NCBI GenBank assembly: GCA_028823235.1
Contig: JAPKBW010000016.1
Span: 1 to 64,000 of the forward strand
Length of the DNA stretch: 64,000 nt
Direction: 5' to 3'
DNA from: Longimicrobiales bacterium
GTDB taxonomy: Bacteria > Gemmatimonadota > Gemmatimonadetes > Longimicrobiales > Gaopeijiaceae
Shown in pieces: positions 7,468 through 16,300 of this stretch. Numbering within the stretch: the first letter of the stretch is position 1; each line of letters opens with the position of its first letter. A program made the translations under genes and the position numbers. The notes beneath the pieces are model-generated. The model searched no databases and was not told the DNA's origin. It saw only the letters and a list, made by a program, of their open reading frames with translations.

Positions 7468-10400
7468 ATGACGATTCCCTACGTCGAGCTGCACTGCCAT
7501 TCAGGATTCTCTTTCCTGGACGGCGCGTCCCACCCGGAAGAGCTCGTCATGCGGGCCGTCGAGCTGGGCTACCCGGCCCTCGCACTGACTGACCACAATG
7601 GCCTGTACGGCTCAATGGAGTTCGCCCAGGCCGCCCGACAGGCGAAACTGCAGCCGATCACCGGCGCCGAAGTCACATTGCGCGAATGCTTTACAGGTGT
7701 CGACGAGCCCGAGGGCGGGCATCATGTCACACTGCTCGCTGAAACCCCACAAGGCTACGCGAACCTCTGTCGCCTCCTGACCGAAACGCACATGCACTCG
7801 GAGCGGGGTGATGCCCGGCTCCCACTGGAGTCCCTCCTCCGCCTCCCGGAAGGGCTGATTCTCCTCACCGGATGCCTAAAAAGCCCTGTTGCCGCTGCAC
7901 TCGACTCATCCGTAGCCGACGCGGAGGCGTTCACGAGTAGACTGATCTCAGCGTTCGGACCCGGAAACGTCTTCATGGAGTTGCAGGACAACGCAGTGAA
8001 AGGCGACAGAGCCCGAAACAAGGGCCTGGGGCGGCTCGCAGGGCGCATGGGCCTTGGTGTGGTCGCCACGGGGAACGTGCACTACCACCGCCCCGAGCGG
8101 CATCGCCTGCAGGACGTGCTCGTTTCGATCCGTAGCCGGGCCACATTAGACGGCGCACACGGCGCCAGAAGGGCCAACCGACTCTTTCACCTCCCCGACG
8201 CCTGGGAGATGCACCATCGCTTCCAGAGCCGTCCTGAGGCAGTCACGAACACGCTCCTGATCGCCGAACGGTGCGCACAATTCGATCTGACCGAGGACCT
8301 AGGCTACGAATTTCCTGATTTCGCTGGGTCAGAGCGCGGCGGGGGCATCGAATCGCTCGCTGCCATGTGCCTCGGCAAGATCAGCCAGCTCTACGAGCCG
8401 GGAAGCGAAGAGGAGCGCGATGCCGAAGAGCGGCTTCACACCGAATTGTGCCTCGTCGACCTGCATGGCCTCGCCGGGTTCTTCCTGGTCTACCGTGACA
8501 TCATGAAGCTGGCCGGCGAAGTCGCTCGGGAAGTACGCGGAGAGGCGCCCCGGGCCAGTTCCGGGCTGCCGGCCGGACGCGGACGTGGATCATCCGTTTC
8601 CTCGATCATCTGCTATCTGATCGGCCTGTCCCATATCGACCCGGTCAAGAACAATCTCTTCCTCGGTCGCTTCCTGAACGAAGCACTGCGCAGCGTCCCG
8701 GACATTGATCTCGATTTCCCAAGGGACATAAGAGAAAAGTTGATTTTACGCGTGTATAACAAGTACGGACATGAACATACGGGACTCGTCTGTACTTTCC
8801 CAACGTACCGACTGAAGTCTGCAGTGCGTGAGATCGGCAAGGTCCTGGACCTCCCCCTCGGCGAGTTGGAGAAGCTTTCGAAGCTCGCCGAACACCGTTC
8901 CGCATCAGGGCTCGCGGACGAGATCGCTTCCCTGCCGGAGTTCAAGGACCGGGCCGATGGCCACCTCTGGAAACTGCTCGGAGAGCTGGCCGAAGACGTG
9001 TCCGGACTTCCACGTCACATTTCGCAGCACGTCGGCGGCATGATCATCTCGAGTCGCCCCTTGGTCGAAATCGTCCCACTCGAGCCGGCCGCCTGGGAGG
9101 GCCGCGTCCTATGTCAGTGGGACAAGGATTCGTGCGAGGACGCCGGCTTTATCAAAATCGACTTCCTGGCCCTCGGAATGCTGTCCTTGGTCGAGGAAAG
9201 CATCGATCTGATTGCCGAGCGGCACGGGGAAGCTCCCGATCTCTCCCGAATCGACTTCGAGGACGAGGTCATTTACGACCGGATCTGCTCCGGGGACACG
9301 GTGGGGCTCTTCCAGATCGAAAGTCGGGCTCAGATCCAGATGCTCCGGCGCACGCGACCCCGAAACCTCGACGATCTTTTCGTTCAGGTCGCGATCGTGC
9401 GCCCGGGGCCAATCGTCGGCGGCGCGGTGAACCCCTATGTGCGCCGTCGAGAGATGCTGCGCGAGAACCCAGACTACGAGGTCCCCTACCCCCATCCGCT
9501 CCTCGAGGAGGCTCTGGGAGAGACGCTGGGGGTGATCATCTTCCAGGATCAGGTCCTAAAGGTCTGTCAGGCCCTCGCGAACTTCTCCGACGGCCAGGCG
9601 GAGTCCCTGCGGCGTGCCATGAGCCGGAAACGCTCCAGAGAGGCCCTGACGGCCCACTGGGATGACTTCAGGGAAGGAGCCATGGCCAACGGCATCGACA
9701 AGACCACGGCCCGGGAGATCTTCACACAAGTCACCGCGTTCTCGGAATTCGGCTTCCCGAAATCACACGCCGCAGCCTTCGGCCTGCTGGCGTATCAATC
9801 GGCCTGGATGCGGCACTACTACCCAATTGAGTTCTATGTGGGGCTGTTCAACAACCAGCCCATGGGCTTCTACTCGCTCGATACTCTAGGCCGAGACGCC
9901 CGCAGGAACGGAATCAGAACCCTTCTGCCCGACGTAAACCACAGCGGCGTCGAATGCACGGCCGAGGGTGACGACCTGCGCGTGGGCCTAGGGTTCTTGC
10001 GAGGCTGGGGTTCAGAAGTCGCCGAGCGGGTCGTCAACGAACGCCTGAACAATGGTCCGTACCGGTCGATCGTCGAATTCCTGCGACGCACCCCTGCCGC
10101 ACTCAAGCGTCCTGCCATCGAAAACCTGATCTGGGTCGGTGGATTCGGTGATTTTGGCCTTACCCGACGGGAATTGCTCTGGCAGGCCGGGCTCTGGCTC
10201 GGCCCGGAGACAGACGGCGACAGCAGCGGTGGCCGCGAAGACCATGCACAAACCGAACTGGCGCTCGACGACCCCTACGCAGGCATGGCGTTTCCGGACC
10301 TTGGGGAGCACGACCAGATGATTGCGGAATACCGCATGCTCCAATTCTCTGCGAACCTGCATCCGCTCACACTGCTACAGCACGCGCTGCCGGAGGAGAC

Positions 10401-10962
10401 TGTCGGTTCAGACCGCCTTCCGCACCTCGAACAGGGCAGTACCGTGCGCGTCGCAGGCTTGGTCACGACACGACAGCGACCGGGAACGGCAAGGGGCTAT
10501 GTCTTTGTCCTAATAGAAGATGAGTACGGTCCCATCAACGTAATTGTGAAGCCAGACATCTATAAGCGTGACCAATCGTCTGTACGCATGGAGCCGTTCC
10601 TCACTGTACGCGGGCGCCTTCAGAAAGACGGTGACACACTCAACGTGATTGCCTTCGAGGTCGAAGCACTGATAGTGCCCGGGACTCCGGTTCGGAGACG
10701 AGGTATGTCCAGGTCCTACCCGGACGGTCGCCGGCCGGAAACAGCTGCCGTGCGAGAACTCGCCTCGCCAGATGATGCAGACACCCAGACAGACTCGACC
10801 GAGGGCCCCATGGCTCCCACTAGGGACAGCACCTCACTCCACACGTCCCTGCCCGAGCCACTCGAAACGTGGGCGGATCGGGACGAGAAGCCTGTCACCA
10901 ACCCATACCAGTACCTCACCGCCTTGCGACAGAGCCCGCCAGGCATCAAGAGTTTCGGCTGA
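7468..10962 (+). CDS. dnaE2: Error-prone DNA polymerase III alpha subunit DnaE2 (ImuC)
   Basis: C-family polymerase of 1164 residues, used for translesion synthesis after DNA damage. The N-terminal PHP domain opens with YVELHCHSGFSFLDGASH (His9 and His11), the start typical of DnaE2 rather than replicative DnaE1. Catalytic aspartates lie in PDIDLDFPRD (Asp412, Asp414, Asp416). The helix-hairpin-helix/OB part carries GLVTTRQRPGTARG near residue 1000, another DnaE2 mark. About 80 extra residues after the OB fold are low-complexity and unlike the family. An in-frame TGA at 7441 rules out a longer 5' end. The usual partners imuA and imuB and a clear LexA box are not seen next to it. Confidence 0.93.
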   Translation: MTIPYVELHCHSGFSFLDGASHPEELVMRAVELGYPALALTDHNGLYGSMEFAQAARQAKLQPITGAEVTLRECFTGVDEPEGGHHVTLLAETPQGYANLCRLLTETHMHSERGDARLPLESLLRLPEGLILLTGCLKSPVAAALDSSVADAEAFTSRLISAFGPGNVFMELQDNAVKGDRARNKGLGRLAGRMGLGVVATGNVHYHRPERHRLQDVLVSIRSRATLDGAHGARRANRLFHLPDAWEMHHRFQSRPEAVTNTLLIAERCAQFDLTEDLGYEFPDFAGSERGGGIESLAAMCLGKISQLYEPGSEEERDAEERLHTELCLVDLHGLAGFFLVYRDIMKLAGEVAREVRGEAPRASSGLPAGRGRGSSVSSIICYLIGLSHIDPVKNNLFLGRFLNEALRSVPDIDLDFPRDIREKLILRVYNKYGHEHTGLVCTFPTYRLKSAVREIGKVLDLPLGELEKLSKLAEHRSASGLADEIASLPEFKDRADGHLWKLLGELAEDVSGLPRHISQHVGGMIISSRPLVEIVPLEPAAWEGRVLCQWDKDSCEDAGFIKIDFLALGMLSLVEESIDLIAERHGEAPDLSRIDFEDEVIYDRICSGDTVGLFQIESRAQIQMLRRTRPRNLDDLFVQVAIVRPGPIVGGAVNPYVRRREMLRENPDYEVPYPHPLLEEALGETLGVIIFQDQVLKVCQALANFSDGQAESLRRAMSRKRSREALTAHWDDFREGAMANGIDKTTAREIFTQVTAFSEFGFPKSHAAAFGLLAYQSAWMRHYYPIEFYVGLFNNQPMGFYSLDTLGRDARRNGIRTLLPDVNHSGVECTAEGDDLRVGLGFLRGWGSEVAERVVNERLNNGPYRSIVEFLRRTPAALKRPAIENLIWVGGFGDFGLTRRELLWQAGLWLGPETDGDSSGGREDHAQTELALDDPYAGMAFPDLGEHDQMIAEYRMLQFSANLHPLTLLQHALPEETVGSDRLPHLEQGSTVRVAGLVTTRQRPGTARGYVFVLIEDEYGPINVIVKPDIYKRDQSSVRMEPFLTVRGRLQKDGDTLNVIAFEVEALIVPGTPVRRRGMSRSYPDGRRPETAAVRELASPDDADTQTDSTEGPMAPTRDSTSLHTSLPEPLETWADRDEKPVTNPYQYLTALRQSPPGIKSFG

Positions 10963-11071
10963 TGCCAGGCTTGTTATGAATCGACGGCTGGGCTTCACGC
11001 TTCTCGCCACGGTGCCTCCCGATCGCACCGCACACTTCGCCATGCTGCAGAAGATCGAAGGTCACGAAAGA

Positions 11072-11100
11072 GGCGGATCAGACCTGAGGCCCGATCCGCC
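11072..11100. terminator. Hairpin between dnaE2 and the M1 peptidase
   Basis: GGCGGATC at 11072-11079 pairs with GATCCGCC at 11093-11100 around a 13-base loop. It sits between two convergent genes and may terminate both. There is no U tract on either side. Confidence 0.5.
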
Positions 11101-11124
11101 CATCACAGGTGCGGCAGCGCGGGG

Positions 11125-13215
11125 TCAGCGCCCCTGGGGCCAGATGTTGTTGCTACGGTCCACGTCAGGGGCTGCTCCAGCTGGATCAATCTCAATCCGA
11201 CTCACCGCTCCGGCTGTCGAGGCAACGTCGATTTCGTAGCTCGTGTTGCCTGCCAGCCAATGGCTGACGGGAATCTCATGCACGAAGTCCATGCCGTTTC
11301 GCGTCCGGATACGGACTGTGGCCGGGAAGACCGCAAGGCTGCGGTCTTCGATCGTCACGATCGCGCCACCTGTCGGCTTGGGCTGCACGGACCCAACCGC
11401 GTGGTCCAACGTCCAGGTGTTGTAATAGAACGACGTCCAGAACCAGTCCAGGTCCTCTTCCGCGAATCGCTCGAAGGTATTGAAAAAGTCCCACGGCGCC
11501 GGATGCTTGTACGCCCACTCCGAGATGAAGGCCTGGTACGCGGCACGGAAGGTGTCTTCGCCGATCACCGAACGTAGCGCACCAAGCAGCGTTGCAGGCT
11601 TCGGATATGACGCGACACCGTAGCCCGGGCCGGGTTCGTAAAAGTCACCATGACGCATCATGCTTTGCTCGAGACCAGCGGCCGCAACCTGAAGGTAAAG
11701 AATAGCTTCCACCCTATGGTGATTGACCCCGGGCCAAAGCGCCATCCGACTCTCCTGTTCAAGAAACGACGTCGAGCCTTCGTCGAGCCAGGCGTGCCGC
11801 TTCTCGTCCGTTCCCACGATCATCGGCACCCACATGTGGCCGATCTCGTGTGACGTGGTGTTGAAAACGTCCGTCGGCTCCCCACCTTCGTACGGGCCAA
11901 TGACCGTCATCATCGGGAACTCCATGCCCCCGTCGATGATGTCGGCCCCTTCGACTGAAGTCATGTGGGACCACGGGTATGGAAATCCGGTGTACTCCGA
12001 GTGGTGCTCGATTGACTGCTTGCCGTACTCCCACTGCTGTGACCACAGAGGAGCCCGACTTTCTCTCCAGAAGGAGTTGATGAGGATGCGGCGGTCTGCC
12101 CCGGGATCCACGTCCGTGGCTTCAGCCGAGACACTTTCCGCTCCCTCCTCGTCTCTCGAGTCGTCCTCGTCGTCCGACATCTCAAGGTCAGATGGGTTCA
12201 CCCAGGGTTCAGCCAGCGGCCCCACCAGCGCAGAGGTGGCATCCCACTGTTGGACGTTGGACGTCGTCCAGGCAAAGTCCCTGACGTTCTCCGCCGTGAA
12301 GTGATACGTCAGCAGCCCTTCGACGCCCTCGGTAGTCACCGTGGCAGCCTCACGCGCAGCCGAGTCTGCAATCGTGACCAGTGTGTCCGCCTCCGCAGCG
12401 ACAGCGAGAAGGTCCAGAGTCCTCTCCGAGTAGACTTCCTCGGGGTTCTGGAGATCTCCGGTCGCCATCACCGTCCAACCGGCGGGCACCGTCAATTCGA
12501 CGTTGTAGTCCCCGAACTCATCGTAGAACTCTGCATTTCCGAGGTATGGCTGGGCGCTCCAGCCGCGGAGGTTGTCGAACATCCCGATTTTCGGGAACCA
12601 GTACCCGACGAAATAGACCTCATTGTCTGAGTGACCCATGCGGCCCGCGCCCTTTTGGGGAAGCGTGACCTCCCAGTCGATATCGAGCTGGAGGGTGTCG
12701 CCACGCTCGAGTCGGATCGACGGGCGCACCTGCATAAGCGTGCCATCGACTTCCCAACCCGGACCGGCTGCGAGTGGTCCCTCGCTCAGTTCTTCCCCGT
12801 CCGCGGCCAAGCGCGTAATCGTTACGCCACCCGTAATCTCTTGAGACGCGTATCGGGGTGACCCTTCCTTGTGGATGTTCTGGTGCAGGTGAACAAACAC
12901 AGAGGCAAGATTGGCCGGCGCATCATGAAAATAGAGGATCTGGGCGGTCCCCTGGAGCTTCGCCGTCTCCGGGTCCAGAGTCGCGCGGATGTCGTAGCCA
13001 ACCCACTGCTGCCAGTAGCCAGAGCCCGGTGATCCGTCCTCGGTACGCCAGGCGCGCTCCATGGCACGCTCGAACTCGCCGGGCGGCACGGTGGCAGACG
13101 GAACCGGCCTGGTTTCCCTTTCCTGGGCCGAAAGAGCCGATCCCGGGTCACCCACGACAAGCGATGCGAGAAGCACAGCCGCCACAACCCATCTATCTAT
13201 TGCTGATTCCATCAT
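11125..13215 (-). CDS. Secreted M1-family (gluzincin) metallopeptidase
   Basis: Zinc aminopeptidase-like protein of about 696 residues. A signal peptide ends near ALSAQ (residues ~28-31), so it is exported. A beta-rich N-terminal domain is followed by the catalytic site HEIGHMW (His456, Glu457, His460) and WLDEG with the third zinc ligand Glu479, exactly 18 residues after His460, as in M1 enzymes. An acidic DDEDDSRDEEG stretch near 350 is a loop insertion. A start at 13215 or the next ATG at 13212 is possible, with an AGGGG site just upstream. It starts 8 bases after the MBL hydrolase stop and is probably cotranscribed with it. Confidence 0.9.
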   Translation of the reverse strand: MMESAIDRWVVAAVLLASLVVGDPGSALSAQERETRPVPSATVPPGEFERAMERAWRTEDGSPGSGYWQQWVGYDIRATLDPETAKLQGTAQILYFHDAPANLASVFVHLHQNIHKEGSPRYASQEITGGVTITRLAADGEELSEGPLAAGPGWEVDGTLMQVRPSIRLERGDTLQLDIDWEVTLPQKGAGRMGHSDNEVYFVGYWFPKIGMFDNLRGWSAQPYLGNAEFYDEFGDYNVELTVPAGWTVMATGDLQNPEEVYSERTLDLLAVAAEADTLVTIADSAAREAATVTTEGVEGLLTYHFTAENVRDFAWTTSNVQQWDATSALVGPLAEPWVNPSDLEMSDDEDDSRDEEGAESVSAEATDVDPGADRRILINSFWRESRAPLWSQQWEYGKQSIEHHSEYTGFPYPWSHMTSVEGADIIDGGMEFPMMTVIGPYEGGEPTDVFNTTSHEIGHMWVPMIVGTDEKRHAWLDEGSTSFLEQESRMALWPGVNHHRVEAILYLQVAAAGLEQSMMRHGDFYEPGPGYGVASYPKPATLLGALRSVIGEDTFRAAYQAFISEWAYKHPAPWDFFNTFERFAEEDLDWFWTSFYYNTWTLDHAVGSVQPKPTGGAIVTIEDRSLAVFPATVRIRTRNGMDFVHEIPVSHWLAGNTSYEIDVASTAGAVSRIEIDPAGAAPDVDRSNNIWPQGR

Positions 13216-13223
13216 CGATCCCC

Positions 13224-14114
13224 TCAGGGATTGCGTTTCGCGTAAAAGGCGACGCCTGCCCAGTCCGTCGCAGCCGGGAACATGTCGAAGTAGCGGTTCA
13301 CCCCCTCTTCGCCCATGAATGGCGCCAATTCGGTGCGCACCTCGGTCTCGAACCGGGCCGCATCCTCCACTTCCTCGTCGATCCCGACCGCAATCGCAGC
13401 CCGCACACGAGCTTCTAGTGCGTCCAATCGTTCTGCGAGCTGCTGACGACGCGCCTCCACTTCTCCATGAATCCCGAAGTGGGTCGCACCGAAGCGTTCC
13501 GGCCCGATCTGTCCGATCTCTTCCAAAGTACGAGCCCAGTCCAGGAGATTTACCGCGGGCGGAGGTGTTGGTGGATGCTGCGGCCCGCCGCCGAGCACGA
13601 TTCCCATGGAGTCACCGGAAAACAGCGTCCCGTCCGACTCGTCAAGCCACGAAATATGGTGTGATATGTGTCCGGGTGTGGATATGGGACGAAGCCCGCC
13701 CCACGGGCCAGCCTCCCCGGGCCGCCATGCCCTGATCCGATTCACCTCCACTGGCTTCACATCACCCCACAGTGTGTCGTGTAGCTCCCCAAACGTCCGC
13801 CTCGTGCTCGATACGAGCCGATCCGGATCCACCATATGTGACGCCCCATCTTCATGAACGTGCACAACCGCATTGGGGAAATGATCCAGGAGGAACCCCG
13901 TGCTACCGGCGTGATCCAGGTGAATGTGGGTCAGTAGGACGTGTCGAAGCTCTCCACCCGTGATCCCATACTGCGAGAGCGACTCGAGGAGGCCCTCAAG
14001 CGTGGTCGTTGGGCCAGGATCGATAATCGTTGGCTCAATGCCGTCCACGACGTAGCAGCAGATCGCACCCGGGAGATCGAGATGCTCGAGGTCGACACAG
14101 ATGTGATCGTTCAT
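13224..14114 (-). CDS. MBL-fold metallohydrolase
   Basis: Metallo-beta-lactamase-fold hydrolase of 296 residues, glyoxalase II/lactonase-like. The signature THIHLDHAG lies near residue 65, with a later metal His in TPGHISHH and the bridging Asp in LFSGDSMG. The C-terminal third is mostly helical and carries long hydrophobic-charged repeats. The start is the ATG at 14114, with GGAG 5 bases upstream; the earlier in-frame GTG at 14120 lies inside that site. It is the first gene after the gltA terminator and leads into the M1 peptidase. The substrate is unknown. Confidence 0.88.
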   Translation of the reverse strand: MNDHICVDLEHLDLPGAICCYVVDGIEPTIIDPGPTTTLEGLLESLSQYGITGGELRHVLLTHIHLDHAGSTGFLLDHFPNAVVHVHEDGASHMVDPDRLVSSTRRTFGELHDTLWGDVKPVEVNRIRAWRPGEAGPWGGLRPISTPGHISHHISWLDESDGTLFSGDSMGIVLGGGPQHPPTPPPAVNLLDWARTLEEIGQIGPERFGATHFGIHGEVEARRQQLAERLDALEARVRAAIAVGIDEEVEDAARFETEVRTELAPFMGEEGVNRYFDMFPAATDWAGVAFYAKRNP

Positions 14115-14139
14115 AAACACTCCATAGGGTCAACGAAAA

Positions 14140-14164
14140 GGGGCGTCCGCATCGCGGACGCCCC
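14140..14164 (-). terminator. Intrinsic terminator of gltA
   Basis: An 11-bp perfect GC-rich stem GGGGCGTCCGC / GCGGACGCCCC with a 3-base loop. On the minus strand it is followed by CTTTTCG. It lies between the citrate synthase stop and the MBL hydrolase start. Confidence 0.9.
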
Positions 14165-14201
14165 TCCTTTCAAACTATGCCGCTTCGTCGGCAATCCGGC
14201 T

Positions 14202-15512
14202 TCAGCCGCGATCACTCATCGGAACGAAATTACGCTCGTCCGAGCCAGTGAACACCTGGCGGGGCCGGGCAATCCGTAGCTCTGGATCCTCCAGCATCTC
14301 CTGCCACTGAGCGAGCCAGCCGACGGTCCGCGGGATGGCGAACAAAACCGGAAACATCTCTACCGGGAAACCCATCGCCTGATAGATCAGGCCCGAGTAG
14401 AAGTCGACGTTCGGGTAGAGGTTCCGCTCAACAAAGAAGTCCTCGTTCAGCGCAATCCTCTCGAGCTCCAAGGCGATGTCGAGGAGCGGGTTGCGTCCCG
14501 TGACATTGAAGACCTCGTCCGCAGTCCGCTTGATGATCGCGGCGCGAGGATCGTAGGCCTTGTAGACACGGTGCCCAAAGCCCATCAGGCGCTCTTCCCG
14601 CTTCTTCACGCCTTCCATGAACGCCGGGATGTTATCAACGCTCCCGATGCGCGTCAGCATGCGGAGCACCGCCTCGTTCGCCCCGCCATGCAACGGGCCG
14701 TACAAAGCCCCCATCGCTCCGGCCATCGCCGAATACGGGTCGGAGTTCGCAGAACCGATCACACGCATTGCGGTAGCCGAGCAGTTCTGCTCGTGATCTG
14801 CGTGCAGAATGAACAGGATGTCGAGTGCTCGCTCGAGCACTGGGTTCGGCTCGTATTCCCGCGAGCCAATCCGGAACAGCATGTTCCGGAAGTTGGCGGT
14901 GTAGTCGAGCTCGTTATCAGGATAGACGTACGGGAGTCCCCGATGATGACGATACGCATAGGCCGAAAGCGTCGGCATCTTCGCGATGAGGCGGATGATC
15001 TGCTGCGAACGGGCAGCAGAGTTCTCGATGTCCTTAGCCTCAGGGTAGAACGACGAGAGCGCTGCAACGCCGCTCATGACCATGCCCATGGCATGCGCAT
15101 CGTAGCGGAAGCCGGAGAAGAGCTCGGTGATGTTCTCGTGCACGTAGGTGTGGAACGTGACCTCGTGGACGAAGTCGTCCAGCTCCGACTGGGCAGGCAG
15201 TTCGCCTTTCAACAGGAGGTACGCCACCTCGAGGTGGGTGCTGTGCTCCGCAAGCTGATCGATCGGATACCCGCGGTACCGCAGAATACCCTTGCCACCA
15301 TCGATGAACGTGACAGAACTCTTGGTCGACGCGGTATTCGTGAAGCCAGGATCGTAGGCCATCATCCCGAAATCGTCGTCGTTGACCTTGATCTGACGCA
15401 GGTCCATCGCCCGGATGATGTCGCCACTGTGAATGTCGACCTCGTAGTTCTTTCCAGTCCGGTTATCGCGGATGGAGAGGGTATTCTGCCCCTCGCTCCC
15501 GTTCTCTCCCAT
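14202..15512 (-). CDS. gltA: Citrate synthase
   Basis: Condenses acetyl-CoA with oxaloacetate, the entry step of the TCA cycle. It is 436 residues from the ATG at 15512, chosen over the ATG at 15539 because GGAGAGAAA precedes it directly. Active-site segments are present: HADHEQNCSA, YGPLHGGANE with a catalytic His, MGFGHRVYK, and the catalytic Asp in NVDFYSG. The length and the N-terminal beta domain (VTFIDGGKGILRYRGYPI) fit the type II hexameric, NADH-sensitive group. It has its own promoter and terminator. Aconitase lies 11 kb away. Confidence 0.96.
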   Translation of the reverse strand: MGENGSEGQNTLSIRDNRTGKNYEVDIHSGDIIRAMDLRQIKVNDDDFGMMAYDPGFTNTASTKSSVTFIDGGKGILRYRGYPIDQLAEHSTHLEVAYLLLKGELPAQSELDDFVHEVTFHTYVHENITELFSGFRYDAHAMGMVMSGVAALSSFYPEAKDIENSAARSQQIIRLIAKMPTLSAYAYRHHRGLPYVYPDNELDYTANFRNMLFRIGSREYEPNPVLERALDILFILHADHEQNCSATAMRVIGSANSDPYSAMAGAMGALYGPLHGGANEAVLRMLTRIGSVDNIPAFMEGVKKREERLMGFGHRVYKAYDPRAAIIKRTADEVFNVTGRNPLLDIALELERIALNEDFFVERNLYPNVDFYSGLIYQAMGFPVEMFPVLFAIPRTVGWLAQWQEMLEDPELRIARPRQVFTGSDERNFVPMSDRG

Positions 15513-15580
15513 TTTCTCTCCATTTCGGCCGGATCGCATAGCGGGGCGAGCCAGCTTATGCCTATGCTGAACAGCATTTA

Positions 15581-15609
15581 ATTATATCGGTAGTAAGGGC
15601 TCGTGCGAA
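15581..15609 (-). promoter_or_regulatory. Sigma70-type promoter of gltA
   Basis: On the minus strand TTCGCA (15604-15609) and a consensus TATAAT (15581-15586) are 17 bases apart, about 70 bases upstream of the chosen gltA start. Confidence 0.7.
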
Positions 15610-15658
15610 GATGTCAATTCAGTCTTTCACCCGCACAACCGGAGTGGGCACGCGATCG

Positions 15659-16007
15659 CTACCGGGTCCACACCAGAATTACGCCGCATTCATTCTCATA
15701 CGGGGTGCCTTGGTAGCGCATCGGTGCCTGGAACGGACCCCAGCACACCTCGATTGCCTCGACAATGTCGATCGGCAAGATGTCCTCCAGCCCGAAGCCC
15801 GCGCCCTGAAGCCCATTGAGCAGATGCGACCCGTTCTCCTGACTCGGAGATGAGCGTTACCGTCGCAAGCGATATCGCCTCGTCCATAACGACGTCGAAG
15901 ACCAATCCGCGGACAGATTGCGCCGACGCGTGTTCCGGCACGGTCGTCTCAACGACAAACAACAGCGAGCAAAATACCAGCAGCGAGCAGTCGATGAGTC
16001 GTAGCAT
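15659..16007 (-). pseudogene. Decayed carboxypeptidase-regulatory / TonB-plug domain gene
   Basis: The ATG at 16007 opens a signal peptide (LIDCSLLVFCSLLFVVE, ending near ASAQ) and the start of a CarboxypepD_reg domain (SVRGLVFDVVMDEAISLATVTLISESGERVASA). The frame is then lost. A shifted frame resumes with GLQGAGFGLEDILPIDIVEAI, then VCWGPFQAPMRYQG, and ends ENECGVILVWTR at a TAG at 15659-15661. That ending is typical of small TonB-plug proteins which I associate with Gemmatimonadota. The intact proteins are about 250-300 residues, so the middle is deleted and the two ends joined out of frame. Confidence 0.75.
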
Positions 16008-16069
16008 CTGAGCCCAGATCGGGGCTGCCGTACCGTCCGGGCTTCATGCCAGACGTACGGCTCCAAGAG

Positions 16070-16152
16070 TGCCGGGGGCGGGAGTCGAACCCGCACATCC
16101 CAAGGGATAGCGGCTTTTGAGGCCGCCGCGTCTACCGTTCCGCCACCCCGGC
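16070..16152 (-). tRNA. tRNA-Leu (anticodon CAA)
   Basis: An 83-nt class II tRNA. The acceptor GCCGGGG pairs with CCCCGGC, followed by discriminator A. The D arm holds GGCGGAACGGTAGACGC. The anticodon stem GCGGC/GCCGC encloses CTCAAAA, giving anticodon CAA for UUG codons. A variable arm ATCCCTTGGGAT and a T arm with GGTTCGACTCC follow. The 3' CCA is not encoded. A degenerate copy of its 5' half and upstream flank lies at 24565-24672. Confidence 0.95.
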
Positions 16153-16171
16153 AAAGGGCTCAAGCGAGTGC

Positions 16172-16200
16172 ATTATCGCTAACCTCGCGGTTGGCGTCGA
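16172..16200 (-). promoter_or_regulatory. Candidate tRNA-Leu promoter
   Basis: GATAAT (16172-16177) lies 17 bases from a weak -35 TCGACG (16195-16200), with the -10 about 19 bases before the tRNA 5' end. The same block is carried in the relic near 24.6 kb. Confidence 0.45.
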
Positions 16201-16300
16201 GGCGTCGAGCAACTAATCGGGCGACACTCGAACTCGTCTCCCAGCAGCTTAACCGGCCGTACTCTCTGGAAAAGCCACCGCCTCGTTAGCCGTCGTGTCC

